Part shown: positions 22,819 to 31,810 of the stretch, one piece after another | How the letters are laid out: every line of letters starts with the position of its first letter | Numbering within the stretch: the first letter of the stretch is position 1 | Position numbers and translations under genes: made by a program | Assembly: GCA_045580325.1 (NCBI GenBank) | Contig: JAZNNR010000005.1 | Coordinates: 1-64,000, forward strand | DNA length: 64,000 nucleotides | Direction of reading: 5' to 3' | DNA from: SIG672 sp045580325 | GTDB taxonomy: Bacteria > Bacillota > Clostridia > Oscillospirales > CAG-272 | The notes under the pieces: model-generated | Databases searched by the model: none | What the model saw: only the letters and a program-made list of their open reading frames with translations | What the model was told of the DNA's origin: nothing

Positions 22819-23778
22819 TTATTTTTCCGAAAATGCCTTGTGTATATAGCCGTATATTATGTCATTGTCGGCTTCAGACAGCAGATATACCATATCGGAG
22901 AAGACGTGGGAATTGCTATCGCCCTCTTTTACCGCGTTTCCTGCGAGCATATAGGTCAGCTCCGCGCTTTCTCCGAGTCCGAATTTAAGAGCGAGCGTGA
23001 AGAGAGCGTTTTCGCTGCCCACGTAGGTGATATAAACGCTTATGGCATCACTCTCGGAAAGCCCGTAGATGCCGTGCTTTTCACTTCTGAAATCGACGAA
23101 CTCCTCAAGCTTTATGTCGCAGAGTGTAGATATAAATTTCGAAGATTTATCGTCGTCGGGCGTTATTTTCTCCGAGTAATTTCCGCATACGATTTCTACG
23201 CATTTCACATTTTCGGCTTTTATGTCGGGGAGAGTGTCAAACGTGAGGAAATCGGTAATTTCAAGAGAAAACGAGTCAACGTAGGTGCGCTCAACAAGAT
23301 AGACTGCACCAGAGCCCTTTTCGGTGGCGTAGTAGAGTCCCTTTGACTCAATAAAATCGCCGAAAAGATAGGTTTTTTCTTCTTTTTCAAGCGTGAGTGT
23401 GAGCGTGTACTTAGGGGTGTCAAGACCGTACTCGGAGAGTTCTTTTTCGGAAAGATCTCTTGCTATTTCTTTGTTTGCAAGGAAAAACTCGATGCTCGAA
23501 AGAGTTTTTTCTACAAAAGCCTTATTTACGGGAAGCGAAAGGTTTTCGCTGTATTTCCAAGCGCCGCTCCCGTCTTTTTCAAATGAAAGGTCGAAATCTC
23601 CGCCCGCGAATGAAAATCCGATTATGTCCGCTATGTCGGTCTGGTCGATGTAAAGATAAGCATTTTCCTCGCCGTCGGGAGTTTTTTCGCGATCAGGCAG
23701 AGAAGATAGTATAAAATAGAGCGCAAAAATAACAAGGCATACACAGGCGCAGATTATAAGTGTGGATCTTCTTTTCAC
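22819..23778 (-). CDS. DUF4340 domain protein, ABC transporter-associated
   Basis: 319 residues with an N-terminal membrane helix (~6-26, LIICACVCLVIFALYFIL) and an extracytoplasmic domain that matches DUF4340: repeated ~70-residue beta/alpha modules with LSLPVNKAFVEKTLSSIEFF, YGLDTPKYTLTL and YLVERTYVDSF. DUF4340 proteins are regularly encoded after GldG-like proteins of uncharacterised ABC exporters. The start overlaps the end of the gene at 23775 by four bases, so translation is coupled. Confidence 0.85.
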   Translation of the reverse strand: MKRRSTLIICACVCLVIFALYFILSSLPDREKTPDGEENAYLYIDQTDIADIIGFSFAGGDFDLSFEKDGSGAWKYSENLSLPVNKAFVEKTLSSIEFFLANKEIARDLSEKELSEYGLDTPKYTLTLTLEKEEKTYLFGDFIESKGLYYATEKGSGAVYLVERTYVDSFSLEITDFLTFDTLPDIKAENVKCVEIVCGNYSEKITPDDDKSSKFISTLCDIKLEEFVDFRSEKHGIYGLSESDAISVYITYVGSENALFTLALKFGLGESAELTYMLAGNAVKEGDSNSHVFSDMVYLLSEADNDIIYGYIHKAFSEK

Positions 23779-25277
23779 GCTATGCCGCGCCTCCTCTTTC
23801 TAACCTTGATGATACCGCATATCACGAACACACAGGGAATTACAGCGATAAGGATCACCGCCCAGAAGCTTGCCTGTCCCGAGGATATCGTAAGCACGTC
23901 CTCTTCAAGCAGCTTGGAAGCAAAGGATACAGACTCCTTTTCGCAAAGAATCGCGAGAAGTGCGCTGAAATATGAGTAGTTTCCGCCGCCCGTGAGGGTA
24001 TTGTCCTCGTCTGTCAGAATATTCGGAGCGGCAAACCAGATTATCTCGCCGGCGTCCTTTTTGGAGGCTGAAACAGCGATAGAATACTGTGCTTTTTCGC
24101 TCTTTTCACCCTCTTCGTTTTTCTCATAGTATGCGCCCGTTGTCGTCTGCAAAAGGGTAGTATATCTCATATCCTCAAGCGATGTGTTTGTCTTTATCGC
24201 GTGAGCGGACGAGGTCAGAAAATAGTGGTTTTCAACACCGCAAAGCTGTGAAAGGGTATCTGTCGCAGGGAGAATAAAATGCGAGTATCCGGGATAAAAA
24301 TATGCCGAATTAGACTCGTGAAGCTCGTTTGCCTCTGCCGTCATACCGTATTTTTCAAGAAGTGCGGACAGATTTTTCAGAGATGCTATATAGACGTGTG
24401 ATGTCGTAAGCACGAGCTTGCCGCCGCTACTGAGATATTCTTCAAGTATTTTTGCTTCGCTCTCGCTGATGTCAGTTATCGGAGAGTTCATTACGATAGC
24501 ACCCGCGTCTTCGGGTGGCTTTTTTGAAAGGGTTACCCAATCAGCAGGCAGATTGGAAAGCTCGAGCAGATCGGCAAGAGCCTCTGTCGCGGCAGTTTCG
24601 CCGTGCATCGTTGTAAAATAGACCTTTGGCATATTTTCAGGATCGGTCGTAACGTAGTCTATCGAAGAAATAAGTGTTGTTTCACCGCCGAATTTTGTTT
24701 CGTAGTAGGCATAACCGCTTTCGAAATAGTCTGCCATAGAGGCGTAAAGAGAAACGAATTCGCCGTAGGAATATTCTCCGTAGGATTCAAATGCTTCGCT
24801 TTCGGTGTTTACGATAAAAGCCTCGTAGGTGTAAAGCGTTTCGGGGGAAATGACCTTGACTGTACCGTACTTCTGACCGTGCATGATTATCGTATTGTCT
24901 GAAATTTCGTCGGGCGACTCTCCGATAAGCTTTTCAATAAAGCTACGCTTTACGGTCGGATCGATAGACGTGAACTTGATTTTTGAATTTGCCTTGGTAA
25001 GATTTTTCAGAAATTCGCTTACAGAGGGGTCCTCTGTGCCCGACTCGGCAACGAGATACATATATACGTTGCTGTCGAGATTTTCCTTTAAATGTTTCCT
25101 TGCTTCGTCCGACACCTCGGTCAGCTTTTCGGTGGAAATATCTATTCTTCTCACAAAATCGGGCAGAAGGGAGAAGAGAAGATTTAGAGCTATAGCCGTG
25201 AGCAAAACGATAACAGTCAGAATAATACCGTACGTTCCGTATGAATTTTTGTTACTTGACTTGTTCATAATTTCCAC
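23775..25277 (-). CDS. GldG-like ABC transporter auxiliary protein
   Basis: 500 residues with membrane helices near both ends (~14-36 and ~468-490) and a large extracytoplasmic domain between them. SPDEISDNTIIMHGQKYGTVK and the following segment, VYFTTMHGETAATEAL and the GAIVMNSPITDISESEAKILEEYL region are typical of the GldG/ABC_transp_aux family. Together with the permease (25284) and ATPase (26189) it forms an exporter of unknown substrate; in Bacteroidetes GldAFG serves gliding, but in Clostridia the role is unknown. GGAGGTGG precedes the ATG. Confidence 0.85.
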   Translation of the reverse strand: MEIMNKSSNKNSYGTYGIILTVIVLLTAIALNLLFSLLPDFVRRIDISTEKLTEVSDEARKHLKENLDSNVYMYLVAESGTEDPSVSEFLKNLTKANSKIKFTSIDPTVKRSFIEKLIGESPDEISDNTIIMHGQKYGTVKVISPETLYTYEAFIVNTESEAFESYGEYSYGEFVSLYASMADYFESGYAYYETKFGGETTLISSIDYVTTDPENMPKVYFTTMHGETAATEALADLLELSNLPADWVTLSKKPPEDAGAIVMNSPITDISESEAKILEEYLSSGGKLVLTTSHVYIASLKNLSALLEKYGMTAEANELHESNSAYFYPGYSHFILPATDTLSQLCGVENHYFLTSSAHAIKTNTSLEDMRYTTLLQTTTGAYYEKNEEGEKSEKAQYSIAVSASKKDAGEIIWFAAPNILTDEDNTLTGGGNYSYFSALLAILCEKESVSFASKLLEEDVLTISSGQASFWAVILIAVIPCVFVICGIIKVRKRRRGIA

Positions 25278-25283
25278 CTCCTA

Positions 25284-26150
25284 TCAGCCCAAACGGGCTT
25301 TTTCAGCCGACTGAACGGTGAAAAATACGAATATAAAAGCAACCGTTATAAAATAGAGTATTGACGAGAGATCGAGTATCGCTGTGGAGGTAAATGCTTC
25401 GACTCTGCCTATTACTGAAAGCGCAGAGGATAGCTTTCTCACACCACCCTCAAGCCACTCCGATTTGACAAAATACGCGCCGAGAAGTATAAGCTCGCTC
25501 ACACAGGTAAATCCGAGCGCAAAGGTCAGATTTGCCGATACTTTATACACAAGCAGACCGAGAAGGAGTATGAGAAGAGTAAAAACTATCATAGAGCCAA
25601 GCGCACTTGCGGGAAGAAGCATAGTAAGCGCAGGCATAAAGTAGATAAGAAGCATAGCACCAAAGCAGCTTATAGCAGCGCTCACCATACTGCTTGTAAG
25701 AGATGATATGAACAGACCGATAGAGGCAAGAGCGCAGCCGCACAGATAAAGGGCAAGCGTGCCGAAAATTGCCGAAAGAAGATTTATATCGCCATAGAAG
25801 GAAAGTATAATCGTGTATGAAAAGATTATAACGGTCGGAATAAGCAGCATAGTAATTACCGCGAAATACTTTCCGAGAATATAGTCTGTCGTTTTAAGAG
25901 GGAGTGAGCGGAGCAAGGTGTACGTTCCCGTACGCTTTTCCTCTGACATCGTTTTCATTGTGAGTATCGGTATCGCAAAGAGATATACGAGTACGGTATT
26001 TGAGTAGGAAGACTCAATAGCCGAGCTTCCCACAAAAAGATTGTTTACCGTAACGAATATTCCCGCGAAGAGAAGAAAGAATGCTATCGTTATATATCCC
26101 GTGAAATTATTGAAAAAGCTTTTCATTTCACGCGTGTAAACTGCAAACAT
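25284..26150 (-). CDS. ABC transporter permease (GldF/NosY-like)
   Basis: 288 residues with six predicted membrane helices and the ABC2 permease layout: an N-terminal cytoplasmic FAVYTREMKSFFNN, helix 1 (~17-36), a loop with KTMSEEKRTGTYTLLRSLPLKTTDYILGKY, the coupling segment of this family, then helices around 100-120, 130-155, 160-180, 190-210 and 262-280. It lies between the ATPase and GldG genes with gaps of 38 and 6 bases, so it forms the membrane channel of that exporter. Confidence 0.9.
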   Translation of the reverse strand: MFAVYTREMKSFFNNFTGYITIAFFLLFAGIFVTVNNLFVGSSAIESSYSNTVLVYLFAIPILTMKTMSEEKRTGTYTLLRSLPLKTTDYILGKYFAVITMLLIPTVIIFSYTIILSFYGDINLLSAIFGTLALYLCGCALASIGLFISSLTSSMVSAAISCFGAMLLIYFMPALTMLLPASALGSMIVFTLLILLLGLLVYKVSANLTFALGFTCVSELILLGAYFVKSEWLEGGVRKLSSALSVIGRVEAFTSTAILDLSSILYFITVAFIFVFFTVQSAEKARLG

Positions 26151-26188
26151 ATTTTAGTCCTTTCTGTGTAATATGTGTAGAAAAAGGC

Positions 26189-27283
26189 TTATTTACGACT
26201 AAAAAGCGGCTTGTAGGTGTCGTCTTCGTCGTCATCATCGTCATCGTTATCTTCCGCTTTTTTAGAAAGGGAAGAGCTGCGAAGAAAATCCTTTATTGAG
26301 GGTATGGCGCTCTTTATGTCATCGTCCTCGGAGATGTCCTCGGGATATTCAGCTACCTCGCTGTCGGTCGCTTTAAGGAAGAGGTCTACAAGGCTTGTGT
26401 TCTGCCTTGTCATAGCTATTATCGGCTTCTTTGCCTCTGAGAAAGCGAAGAACAAATCCTCGCGTATATCTCTGTCCCTGGGAGCTTCTATCACTATCTC
26501 ACAAATATCCCCGTCGGGCTCGAGAGATATTTTTCCGAGCTTTCCGACCTTTTTGAGTATCTCGACAGCCTGCTTGGGCGTTGCCTTTACCGAGAGAGTA
26601 AGGGTATCGGGACCTACGTACTTGCTGTGAAGATTTTCAAGAGTATCGCAGGCAACGACCTCGCCCGAGGAGATTATTATTATCCTGTCGCATATTTCCT
26701 CGATCTCGGTGAGAATATGGCTTGAAACGATAACCGTGCCCTTTTTGCCAAGCTCGGAGATGAGCTCGCGTATCTCGATTATCTGACGCGGGTCAAGACC
26801 TGCGGTAGGCTCGTCAAGGATAATTATTTCGGGATTTCCGATGATAGCCTGCGCGATGCCCACACGCTGACGGTAACCCTTTGAAAGAGTCTTTATCAGC
26901 TTGTCCGCGACTCCTAAAATCTTGGTTTTCTCCATAATTTCTTCGATGTGGCCCTCAGCTTCATCTCGCTTCATACGTCTTGCCGACGCGACAAAGCCAA
27001 GATATTCGCGGGGAGTCATATCGGTATAAAGAGGGGGTACCTCGGGAAGATAACCGATAAGAGCCTTTGCCTTCTCGGGCTGCGAAATCATATCGTATCC
27101 GCCGACTGTAACAGTACCCGAGGAGGGTGCAAGACAGCCTGTGATCATATTCATAGTAGTTGATTTTCCCGCACCGTTTGCACCGAGAAGACCGTATACG
27201 TGTCCGCCTTCAATGTTAAACGATAGGTTATTTACGGCTGTAAGATCGCCGTAATACTTGGTAAGATTTTTTACTTTTATCAA
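26189..27283 (-). CDS. ABC transporter ATP-binding protein (GldA/CcmA-like)
   Basis: 364 residues. The nucleotide-binding domain has Walker A GANGAGKST (~33-41), the Q-loop YLPEVPPLY, signature LSKGYRQRVGIAQ, Walker B IIILDEPTAGLDP and switch SSHILTEIEEI. A C-terminal DUF4162-like domain follows, then an unusual acidic tail with a run of aspartates (DNDDDDDDEDD) before KPLFSRK. First gene of the operon 27283-22266. The acidic tail is not part of the family core and may interact with basic partners. Confidence 0.93.
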   Translation of the reverse strand: MIKVKNLTKYYGDLTAVNNLSFNIEGGHVYGLLGANGAGKSTTMNMITGCLAPSSGTVTVGGYDMISQPEKAKALIGYLPEVPPLYTDMTPREYLGFVASARRMKRDEAEGHIEEIMEKTKILGVADKLIKTLSKGYRQRVGIAQAIIGNPEIIILDEPTAGLDPRQIIEIRELISELGKKGTVIVSSHILTEIEEICDRIIIISSGEVVACDTLENLHSKYVGPDTLTLSVKATPKQAVEILKKVGKLGKISLEPDGDICEIVIEAPRDRDIREDLFFAFSEAKKPIIAMTRQNTSLVDLFLKATDSEVAEYPEDISEDDDIKSAIPSIKDFLRSSSLSKKAEDNDDDDDDEDDTYKPLFSRK

Positions 27284-27384
27284 TTTTGCACCGCTTCCTT
27301 TACGTGTAGCTGAGTTATAAAAATATCCATAATAAATTTTAAAACAAAATTGTTAATAATGTGTGTGTGAAAGTATTGCTTGAC

Positions 27385-27418
27385 GGCAAAAAATGTTAAT
27401 TAACTGTAAACATTTGCC
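27385..27418. promoter_or_regulatory. Inverted repeat in the divergent intergenic region
   Basis: GGCAAAAAATGTT (27385-27397) and AACATTTGCC (27409-27418) form a near-perfect dyad between the divergently transcribed ABC operon and dgt. It could be an operator for either unit. The rest of 27284-27526 is AT-rich and without a gene. Confidence 0.35.
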
Positions 27419-27526
27419 ACCGGCTCTTTAATTAAAACTTTTGGTAATTATAATAAAAAAGGGTTTTTGTAAATATTTGCGTATATTATATAGTGAACTT
27501 TAATGTTTGTTTCGGAGGATAGAGCC

Positions 27527-28555
27527 ATGTGCGTAAAAGCTGACAAGGTAAGTGCAGAAAAAACAAGCATAAAAAGTATGCTTGAAAAAAGAGAGCGCGA
27601 AACGCTTTCTCAGTATGCTTTTTTGTCGGAAAATACCGCGGGCAGACTTGCGCCTGTAACTCCCGACGATATGCGAACGGAGTTTCAGCGCGACAGGGAC
27701 AGAATAACCCACTCCAAATCGTTCAGAAGACTTATGCATAAAACACAGGTCTTTCTTTCTCCCGAGCACGACCATTACAGAACGCGCCTTACACATACTC
27801 TCGAGGTAACGCAGATAGCGCGTACTATATGCCGTTCGCTCTCGCTTAACGAGGACCTTGCCGAAGCGATAGGACTCGGACACGACCTCGGGCATACCCC
27901 CTTCGGACACGCAGGCGAAAGAGTGCTTCAAAAGTGTTATAGTTCAGATTTTACTCACAGTAAGCAAAGTCTTCGCGTTGCCGATAAGCTTGAAAAATTA
28001 AATCTTACATATGAGGTGCGCGACGGTATCCTGATGCACAGCGGAAAGGATATTGCCTGCACACTTGAGGGCAGAGTAATAAAATTTGCCGATAGAATTG
28101 CATATATAAACCACGATATCGACGACGCTCTTCGCGCAGGTATACTTTCACAGGAAATGCTTCCGAAAAACGCTACCGACGTGCTCGGAAAGACACACGG
28201 CGAGCGAATAAACTCTATGGTAAACAGCATCGTAAGAGCGAGTGAAAATAAAGACGATATAATAATGGAGCCCGAATTTCTCGCGTCTACCGAGGAGCTG
28301 AGGTCATTCCTCTTTGATAAGGTCTATTTCAATTCGGAGGCTAAATCCGAGGAATATAAGGCGGAGGCAGTTGTTGAAACACTCTATACCTACTTTGTCA
28401 AAAATCCCGAAAAGCTTCCCGCGGAGTTTACGCAGACAGTAAACGAAGAAGGCAAAGAGCGTGCGGCTTGCGACTATATTTCGGGAATGACCGATAGATA
28501 TGCGATAAGAACGTACAGCGAAATATACGTTCCGAAGCTCTGGATGGGATTTTAA
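27527..28555 (+). CDS. dgt: dGTP triphosphohydrolase (HD superfamily)
   Basis: 342 residues; ATG 27527 is chosen since CGGAGG lies eight bases upstream, while ATG 27503 has none. The enzyme cleaves dNTPs, classically dGTP, to deoxynucleoside and triphosphate. Visible family marks: FQRDRDRITHSKSFRRLMHKTQVF, the metal-binding HTLEVTQIARTI (first His), the HD pair in LGHDLGHTPFGHAGE, and the late Asp in YINHDIDDALRAG. Size fits the short Firmicutes-type dNTPase. It heads the dgt-dnaG-rpoD cluster, linking dNTP pool control to replication and transcription genes. Confidence 0.93.
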   Translation: MCVKADKVSAEKTSIKSMLEKRERETLSQYAFLSENTAGRLAPVTPDDMRTEFQRDRDRITHSKSFRRLMHKTQVFLSPEHDHYRTRLTHTLEVTQIARTICRSLSLNEDLAEAIGLGHDLGHTPFGHAGERVLQKCYSSDFTHSKQSLRVADKLEKLNLTYEVRDGILMHSGKDIACTLEGRVIKFADRIAYINHDIDDALRAGILSQEMLPKNATDVLGKTHGERINSMVNSIVRASENKDDIIMEPEFLASTEELRSFLFDKVYFNSEAKSEEYKAEAVVETLYTYFVKNPEKLPAEFTQTVNEEGKERAACDYISGMTDRYAIRTYSEIYVPKLWMGF

Positions 28556-28594
28556 GATTAAATAAAAGTAAAATACTTCAGAAAGGATAAAGGT

Positions 28595-30364
28595 ATGGCG
28601 ATAGAACAGTCAACTATTGAAGAAATAAAATTCCGAAATAATATCGAAGACGTTATATCTCAGTACGTAACGCTCAAGCGTGCAGGCTCAAATCTCGTCG
28701 GTCTTTGTCCTTTTCACAGCGAAAAATCACCGTCCTTCACCGTTTTTTCAAACGAAGGCAATTTCTACTGCTTCGGATGCGGTGCGGGCGGCGACGTAAT
28801 AACCTTTGTAAGACGTGCGGAAAACCTCGATTACAGGTCAGCACTTGAATTTCTTGCAAAGCGTGTAGGTATAACGATAGCGCAAAATGATACTGACAGA
28901 CAGGAAGCAAGACGTAAAGAGAGAGTCCTTGAAATGAATAAGATAGCGGCTCGGTTTTTCTATGAAAAGCTGATGTCGCCCGAGGGTAGAGAAGGCTACG
29001 AGTATCTTACCAAAAAACGCGGACTTTCAAACTCTCATATAAGACATTTCGGACTCGGCTTTGCACCAAACAGCTTTGGCGCGCTGACCGATCTGCTTCG
29101 CTCAAAGGGATATGCCGATCACGAAATGGCATCTGCGTTCCTATGCGGAGTCAGTCAAAAAACAGGCAGACCGTATGACTATTTCAGAAACCGCGTGATA
29201 TTTCCTATACTCAGCGTGTCGGGCGATGTCATAGCCTTCGGCGGAAGAGTTATGGACGATTCAAAGCCGAAATATCTGAACTCATCGGATACTCCCGCAT
29301 TCAAAAAGAGCAGAAACCTTTTCGCGATGAATTTCGCTAAAAACTACTGCGCTGAGCAGATAATACTCTGCGAGGGCTATATGGACGTTATCGCGCTTCA
29401 CTGCGCGGGCTTTACGAATGCGGTAGCGACGCTCGGTACGGCAATAACACCCGAGCACGCGCGTATGCTCAAAAGATATACAAAAAAGGTAATTATTTCG
29501 TATGACAGCGACGGTGCGGGACAGACCGCGGCTGATAAAGCGTTCAAACTTCTCGGTGAGGTCGGTGTGGAAACGAAGATAATTCATATGAACGGGGCAA
29601 AGGATCCAGACGAATACATAAAGAAATTCGGCTCGGAGAGCTTCAGAAAGCTTATCGAAGGCTCTCAGACCGAATTCGATTATAAATTCGGAAAAATTTT
29701 AGCAAAATACGATTTCGGGATAACCTCCGAAAAAATAAAAGCACTTGACGAAAGTGAAAAGCTCATAGCACAGGTAACGTCGGCAGCAGAAAGGGAAATA
29801 TACACCCACGTTGCCGCACCCAAACTCGGTATCACTCCCGACGTTATGAAAAGGGATATAGACCGCTTCATCTCAAAACGCGATAAAATAGCAGCGGCAG
29901 AAGAGTCGAAAAAAATAATGCTCGCAAGCGAAGGCTACGGCGACCGCACAAATCCCGACTATATAAAAAATCCCAAAGCGGCAGCAGCCGAGGAAGCGAT
30001 TCTCGCGCTTATCATACTTCACCCAGAATATTTGCGTGAAATTTCCAAAAACGGCGATCCTCTGACAGAAGATGAAATGTTTACCGCTTTCGGAAAAAAA
30101 GTATGCGGCGCAGTACTTTGCGCTGTCGAGGAAAGCGAAGAAAATGCAGCGGTACTTGAAGGTAAACTTGGAGAATTTTTAGAGGTCGATGAGCTGTCGC
30201 GCGTAACTAAAATGTGCATTTCAAGACGCTCTCTTACAAATAATACTCTTGAGGTACTTCGTGAGTGCAGAAAGACGCTTGCAGGCGCAAAACTAAGATC
30301 CGAGCTTGATATACAGGATATCATAAATATGAAGCGAAAAAAGTCGGATAAAGCAGAGAACTGA
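28595..30364 (+). CDS. dnaG: DNA primase
   Basis: 589 residues; GAAAGGATAAAGGT precedes ATG 28595. It makes RNA primers at the replication fork. Domains: CHC2 zinc finger (CPFHSEKSPSF ... FYCFGCGAGGD, ~39-68), catalytic core with TOPRIM motifs EGYMDVIAL (~261) and SYDSDGAGQTAADKA (~305), and a C-terminal DnaB-interacting region (~430-585). Full length for the family with all key acidic residues. It follows dgt by 39 bases and precedes rpoD, the conserved Gram-positive arrangement. Confidence 0.97.
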   Translation: MAIEQSTIEEIKFRNNIEDVISQYVTLKRAGSNLVGLCPFHSEKSPSFTVFSNEGNFYCFGCGAGGDVITFVRRAENLDYRSALEFLAKRVGITIAQNDTDRQEARRKERVLEMNKIAARFFYEKLMSPEGREGYEYLTKKRGLSNSHIRHFGLGFAPNSFGALTDLLRSKGYADHEMASAFLCGVSQKTGRPYDYFRNRVIFPILSVSGDVIAFGGRVMDDSKPKYLNSSDTPAFKKSRNLFAMNFAKNYCAEQIILCEGYMDVIALHCAGFTNAVATLGTAITPEHARMLKRYTKKVIISYDSDGAGQTAADKAFKLLGEVGVETKIIHMNGAKDPDEYIKKFGSESFRKLIEGSQTEFDYKFGKILAKYDFGITSEKIKALDESEKLIAQVTSAAEREIYTHVAAPKLGITPDVMKRDIDRFISKRDKIAAAEESKKIMLASEGYGDRTNPDYIKNPKAAAAEEAILALIILHPEYLREISKNGDPLTEDEMFTAFGKKVCGAVLCAVEESEENAAVLEGKLGEFLEVDELSRVTKMCISRRSLTNNTLEVLRECRKTLAGAKLRSELDIQDIINMKRKKSDKAEN

Positions 30365-30429
30365 AAATAATTTAAAATAAAGGTAAATATACATAGAAAT
30401 CTATGTGTTACAAAGAAAGGAAGACATAA

Positions 30430-31539
30430 ATGAAGATCACTGATGAAGATAAGATCGTTGACGTAAACGATATAATCGGTCAAAATGATGCTCAGCCCTA
30501 TTATTCTGAAAGCGAGCTTATTTCTGCACTCGAGGACGAAGATCTCAACCTCGAGCATATCGAGCAGGCGTTTGACGGAAACGACGAGCTTGCAGAAGAT
30601 GAAATAGACGGCTATATCAAGCACGGAGATGCAACCGAAATCGAAAGCGAAATAGAGCAGTATGAGTCCGCAGAGGATATGGAAAAAATGCTCGCACAGG
30701 AAGGTCTTGCAATAGACGACCCTGTAAGAATGTACCTCAAGGAAATAGGCAAGGTGTCCCTTCTGAGCGCAGAAAAAGAATCAGAGCTTGCACAGCGTAT
30801 GTTTGAGGGCGACGAAAGCGCTAAAAACGATCTTGTCGAAGCAAACCTACGTCTTGTCGTAAGTATTGCTAAAAGACATTCGGGAAGAGGTCTTTCTTTC
30901 CTTGATCTTATTCAGGAGGGCAACCTCGGTCTTCTCAAGGCTGTTGAAAAGTTTGACTACCGTAAGGGCTATAAGTTCTCTACTTACGCAACATGGTGGA
31001 TAAGACAGGCTATAACAAGAGCTATTGCAGATCAGGCGAGAACGATAAGAATTCCCGTTCATATGGTTGAAACTATACACAAGGTGTCAAGAGTTTCAAG
31101 ACAGCTTCTGCAGGAGCTCGGACACGAGCCTTCAATCGATGAGATCGCAAGGGAAATGGAAATATCTCCCGAAAAGGTACGTGAGATCTCCAAAATAGCA
31201 CTTGATCCCGTTTCTCTTGAAATGCCGATAGGCGAAGAAGAGGACAGCCATCTCGGCGATTTTATTCAGGACGACGATTCTCCCGCACCGTCGGATGCTG
31301 TTTCGCAGACAATGCTCAGAGAACAGCTTCTTGAAGTGCTCCATACACTTACTCCGAGAGAAGAACACGTTCTTATGCTGAGATTCGGTCTTACCGACGG
31401 AAGAATGAGAACTCTCGAAGAGGTTGGTAAGGAATTTAACATAACAAGAGAGCGTATACGTCAGATAGAGGCAAAGGCGCTTCGTAAGCTCCGCCATCCG
31501 AGCAGATCGAAAAGACTTAAAGATTATCTCGATCCGTAA
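30430..31539 (+). CDS. rpoD: RNA polymerase primary sigma factor (sigma-A/RpoD)
   Basis: 369 residues, AAAGGAAG before ATG 30430. An acidic N-terminal region 1.1 (~1-95) is followed by region 1.2 (DPVRMYLKEIG), region 2 (LVEANLRLVVSIAKRH, GLSFLDLIQEGNLGLLKAV, KFSTYATWWIRQAI), region 3 and region 4 with the -35-binding helix-turn-helix (TLEEVGKEFNITRERIRQIE). Complete. It directs RNA polymerase to the TTGACA/TATAAT promoters seen throughout the window. A small palindrome ACATAGAAATCTATGT (30391-30406) lies in its leader. Confidence 0.97.
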   Translation: MKITDEDKIVDVNDIIGQNDAQPYYSESELISALEDEDLNLEHIEQAFDGNDELAEDEIDGYIKHGDATEIESEIEQYESAEDMEKMLAQEGLAIDDPVRMYLKEIGKVSLLSAEKESELAQRMFEGDESAKNDLVEANLRLVVSIAKRHSGRGLSFLDLIQEGNLGLLKAVEKFDYRKGYKFSTYATWWIRQAITRAIADQARTIRIPVHMVETIHKVSRVSRQLLQELGHEPSIDEIAREMEISPEKVREISKIALDPVSLEMPIGEEEDSHLGDFIQDDDSPAPSDAVSQTMLREQLLEVLHTLTPREEHVLMLRFGLTDGRMRTLEEVGKEFNITRERIRQIEAKALRKLRHPSRSKRLKDYLDP

Positions 31540-31718
31540 TAAAATCGGCATAATTTCCAATAAAGACACTTGTTATTTGTTATACATCGCCAAAGCAGAT
31601 GGTAAATATGCTTAAAAATATCCCATACCGGTTGGCTAAAATAAATTAACAAAGTGTAAAAATGGCCGATTATGTTTAAATGACAGTAAAAATGTTTTTT
31701 TAAAGGGTGAAAAATCTC

Positions 31719-31747
31719 TTGACATAACCCGCGAGATAGTGTAAAAT
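31719..31747 (+). promoter_or_regulatory. Sigma-A promoter for the lipoprotein gene
   Basis: TTGACA (31719-31724), 17-base spacer, TAAAAT (31742-31747), 63 bases before the start codon. The leader contains a small GCCGCGAAAGTGCGGTA hairpin. The remaining 31540-31718 holds nothing else recognisable. Confidence 0.85.
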
Positions 31748-31810
31748 AGGAATGTTATAAAAGGCTATGCCGCGAAAGTGCGGTATGTTTGACAAGGAGG
31801 AAATCCAATA

